Assembly (NCBI GenBank): GCA_046727175.1
Contig: JBKPCD010000240.1
Span: forward strand, 1-7,919
Origin: JBKPCD01 sp046727175
GTDB lineage: Bacteria > Acidobacteriota > Vicinamibacteria > Vicinamibacterales > 2-12-FULL-66-21
Length of the DNA: 7,919 bases
Reading direction: 5' to 3'
Part shown: positions 7,024-7,919 of the stretch, in pieces
Layout: the number at the start of each line of letters is the position of its first letter
Numbering within the stretch: the stretch's first letter is position 1
The notes under the pieces: model-generated
Database searches by the model: none
Seen by the model: only the letters and a program-made list of their open reading frames with translations
What the model was told of the DNA's origin: nothing
Program-made: the position numbers and the translations under genes

Positions 7024-7054
7024 ACCCTATGAGCTAGCCCCTCGAGCGCGAGCT

Positions 7055-7140
7055 CCGTCCGTAACGCGGGTCTTTAGACGCCGCGGATTTCGGATCGACG
7101 CGGTGCGCGGTGGGGTCTGAAGACTCCACGCTACGGACGG
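7055..7140. repeat. 86-base double-palindrome element with 9-bp terminal inverted repeats
   Basis: The perfect termini are ccgtccgta (7055-7063) and tacggacgg (7132-7140). Pairing extends inward: 7055-7079 matches 7116-7140 at 22 of 25 positions, with one unpaired base at 7125. In minus-strand RNA two of the three mismatches become G-U pairs. Each half is also palindromic alone: 7065-7085 folds around gtct-tt-agac with one bulge (7080), and 7110-7129 folds around gtct-ga-agac with one imperfect pair. The two halves are therefore inverted copies of one small palindrome, as in REP/BIME-type doublets. The element begins four bases after the stop codon of the permease gene and lies between it and sucA. 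No U tract follows on the minus strand, so it is not a standard intrinsic terminator, though it may limit read-through or protect the 3' end. Confidence 0.8.
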
Positions 7141-7143
7141 CGA

Positions 7144-7919
7144 TCATTCATATCTGAGTGCTTCGATCGGATCGACGCGGCTGGCGCGCGAGGCAGGCGC
7201 CCACGCGGCAACGAGCGCCACAATTGCGAGAAACACTGTCACAACGGCGATCGTCGCCGGATCCGAAGCGCGAATGCCGAAGAGGAGGCCTTCGAGAACT
7301 GGCCGCGCCACGAGCACGAGCGAGACGCCAATCACGAGGCCGACGACCGACAGTACGAGCACCTGCTTCAGTACGAGCCACACGACGGCGGCGCGCTGCG
7401 CGCCGATCGCGAGCCGCACGCCAATCTCCTGCGTGCGCGCGCTGACCGAGTACGAGAGTACGCCGTAGATTCCAATTGCCGCGAGGACGAGCGCGACGGC
7501 CGCGAAGATTCCAAGGAGCAACGCCGAGGTCCGCTGCTGGAAAGACGACGCCGCCAGCGCTTCGTCGAGTGTCTGAATCGCGTACACGGGCTGTTGCGGG
7601 TCGAGCGACGTCACGGCACGTCGCACGTCGGCGAGCAGGGCCGCCCTCGGTTGGTCGGATCTCACGAGCAGAAACAACTGATTCCACGCGTCGCGGCCGC
7701 GCTCCATCGACATGAACACTTCCGGCTGGATTTCGGCGGCAATTCCCTGGTTTCGCGCGTTGCCGACGACGCCAATCACCTCCCACCACGGCCGGTCGGC
7801 ATCGCCGCGGCCGATGCGCACCCGCGCGCCGAGTTGGCGCTCTGCGAGAAATCGATCTGCGAACTCCTGGTTCACGACAATCACCCGCGGCGAGTCACGA
7901 CGATCGCGCGCATCGAACG
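7144..7919 (-). CDS. ADOP-family (MacB/FtsX-type) ABC transporter permease, C-terminal part
   Basis: The frame is open from the window edge to the TGA at 7146-7144, giving about 257 residues of the C-terminus. The internal GTG at 7884 is not the start, because sequence typical of the family (FDARDRRDSPR) precedes it. Fragment residues about 1-115 are the end of a MacB-type extracytoplasmic domain (VIVVNQEFADRF, WWEVIGVVGNARNQGI). The rest is an FtsX domain with three membrane segments at about 133-158, 184-204 and 222-241, a TQEIGVRLAIGAQ loop after the first, and the ending ASRVDPIEALRYE. This combination is characteristic of acidobacterial duplicated orphan permeases, which usually occur without an adjacent ATPase gene. 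The full protein would be about 800 residues with a second FtsX half upstream. Substrate is unknown. The downstream neighbour is the double-palindrome element, then sucA on the same strand. Confidence 0.88.
   Translation of the reverse strand, partial: FDARDRRDSPRVIVVNQEFADRFLAERQLGARVRIGRGDADRPWWEVIGVVGNARNQGIAAEIQPEVFMSMERGRDAWNQLFLLVRSDQPRAALLADVRRAVTSLDPQQPVYAIQTLDEALAASSFQQRTSALLLGIFAAVALVLAAIGIYGVLSYSVSARTQEIGVRLAIGAQRAAVVWLVLKQVLVLSVVGLVIGVSLVLVARPVLEGLLFGIRASDPATIAVVTVFLAIVALVAAWAPASRASRVDPIEALRYE

Noticed and set aside
7011..7054. Possible sucA promoter in the AT-richer stretch next to the start
   Set aside because: No -35/-10 pair with acceptable spacing could be read. The repeated tagg words near the start are better explained by the ribosome site.
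7110..7129. Candidate intrinsic terminator after the permease gene
   Set aside because: The hairpin is strong, but no U-rich tract follows on the minus strand, so it is reported as a repeat element and not as a terminator.
1..7919. An undescribed defence or mobile system
   Set aside because: Every substantial frame is accounted for by housekeeping or membrane proteins. No nuclease, integrase, transposase, reverse transcriptase, toxin or CRISPR-like array is visible.

Overview
The window is GC-rich, densely coded bacterial DNA. Protein sequence alone suggests Acidobacteriota, possibly Vicinamibacteria-like: an ADOP-type orphan permease of the MacB/FtsX class, a DUF4159 protein and a DinB protein all have a flavour common in that phylum. 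There is no rRNA or other marker gene, so this placement is inference.

Left part, plus strand (1-2178). The 3' end of a DUF4159 gene (1-321) is followed by a 130-base gap. That gap carries an octanucleotide repeat array (328-361) and a degenerate inverted counterpart (412-437). Next come two exported redox proteins whose reading frames overlap by ATGA: a stand-alone DsbD alpha-like domain (452-943) and a TlpA-like protein with a helical N-terminal half and a C-terminal WCGPC thioredoxin domain (940-2178). Together they look like the two periplasmic ends of DsbD without its membrane electron conduit.

Middle and right part, minus strand (7919 down to 2201). In transcription order there is the C-terminal part of an ADOP-family permease (7919-7144, cut by the window edge), an 86-base double-palindrome element (7055-7140), sucA for 2-oxoglutarate dehydrogenase E1 (7010-4200), a 222-base gap with a repeat-built inverted element, sucB for the dihydrolipoamide succinyltransferase E2 (3977-2700), and a DinB/YfiT-like metal-site protein (2683-2201) 16 bases after sucB. 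E1 and E2 together carry out most of the TCA-cycle step from 2-oxoglutarate to succinyl-CoA. The E3 subunit (dihydrolipoamide dehydrogenase) is not in the window and must be supplied elsewhere. The DinB gene meets the TlpA-like gene tail to tail with only 22 bases between them.

The main genes are ordinary. The features most worth a second look are the split DsbD-like pair and the three intergenic inverted-repeat elements, one in each noncoding gap longer than 100 bases. I see no tRNA, rRNA, CRISPR array, insertion sequence or phage gene, and no gene-free stretch over 300 bases.
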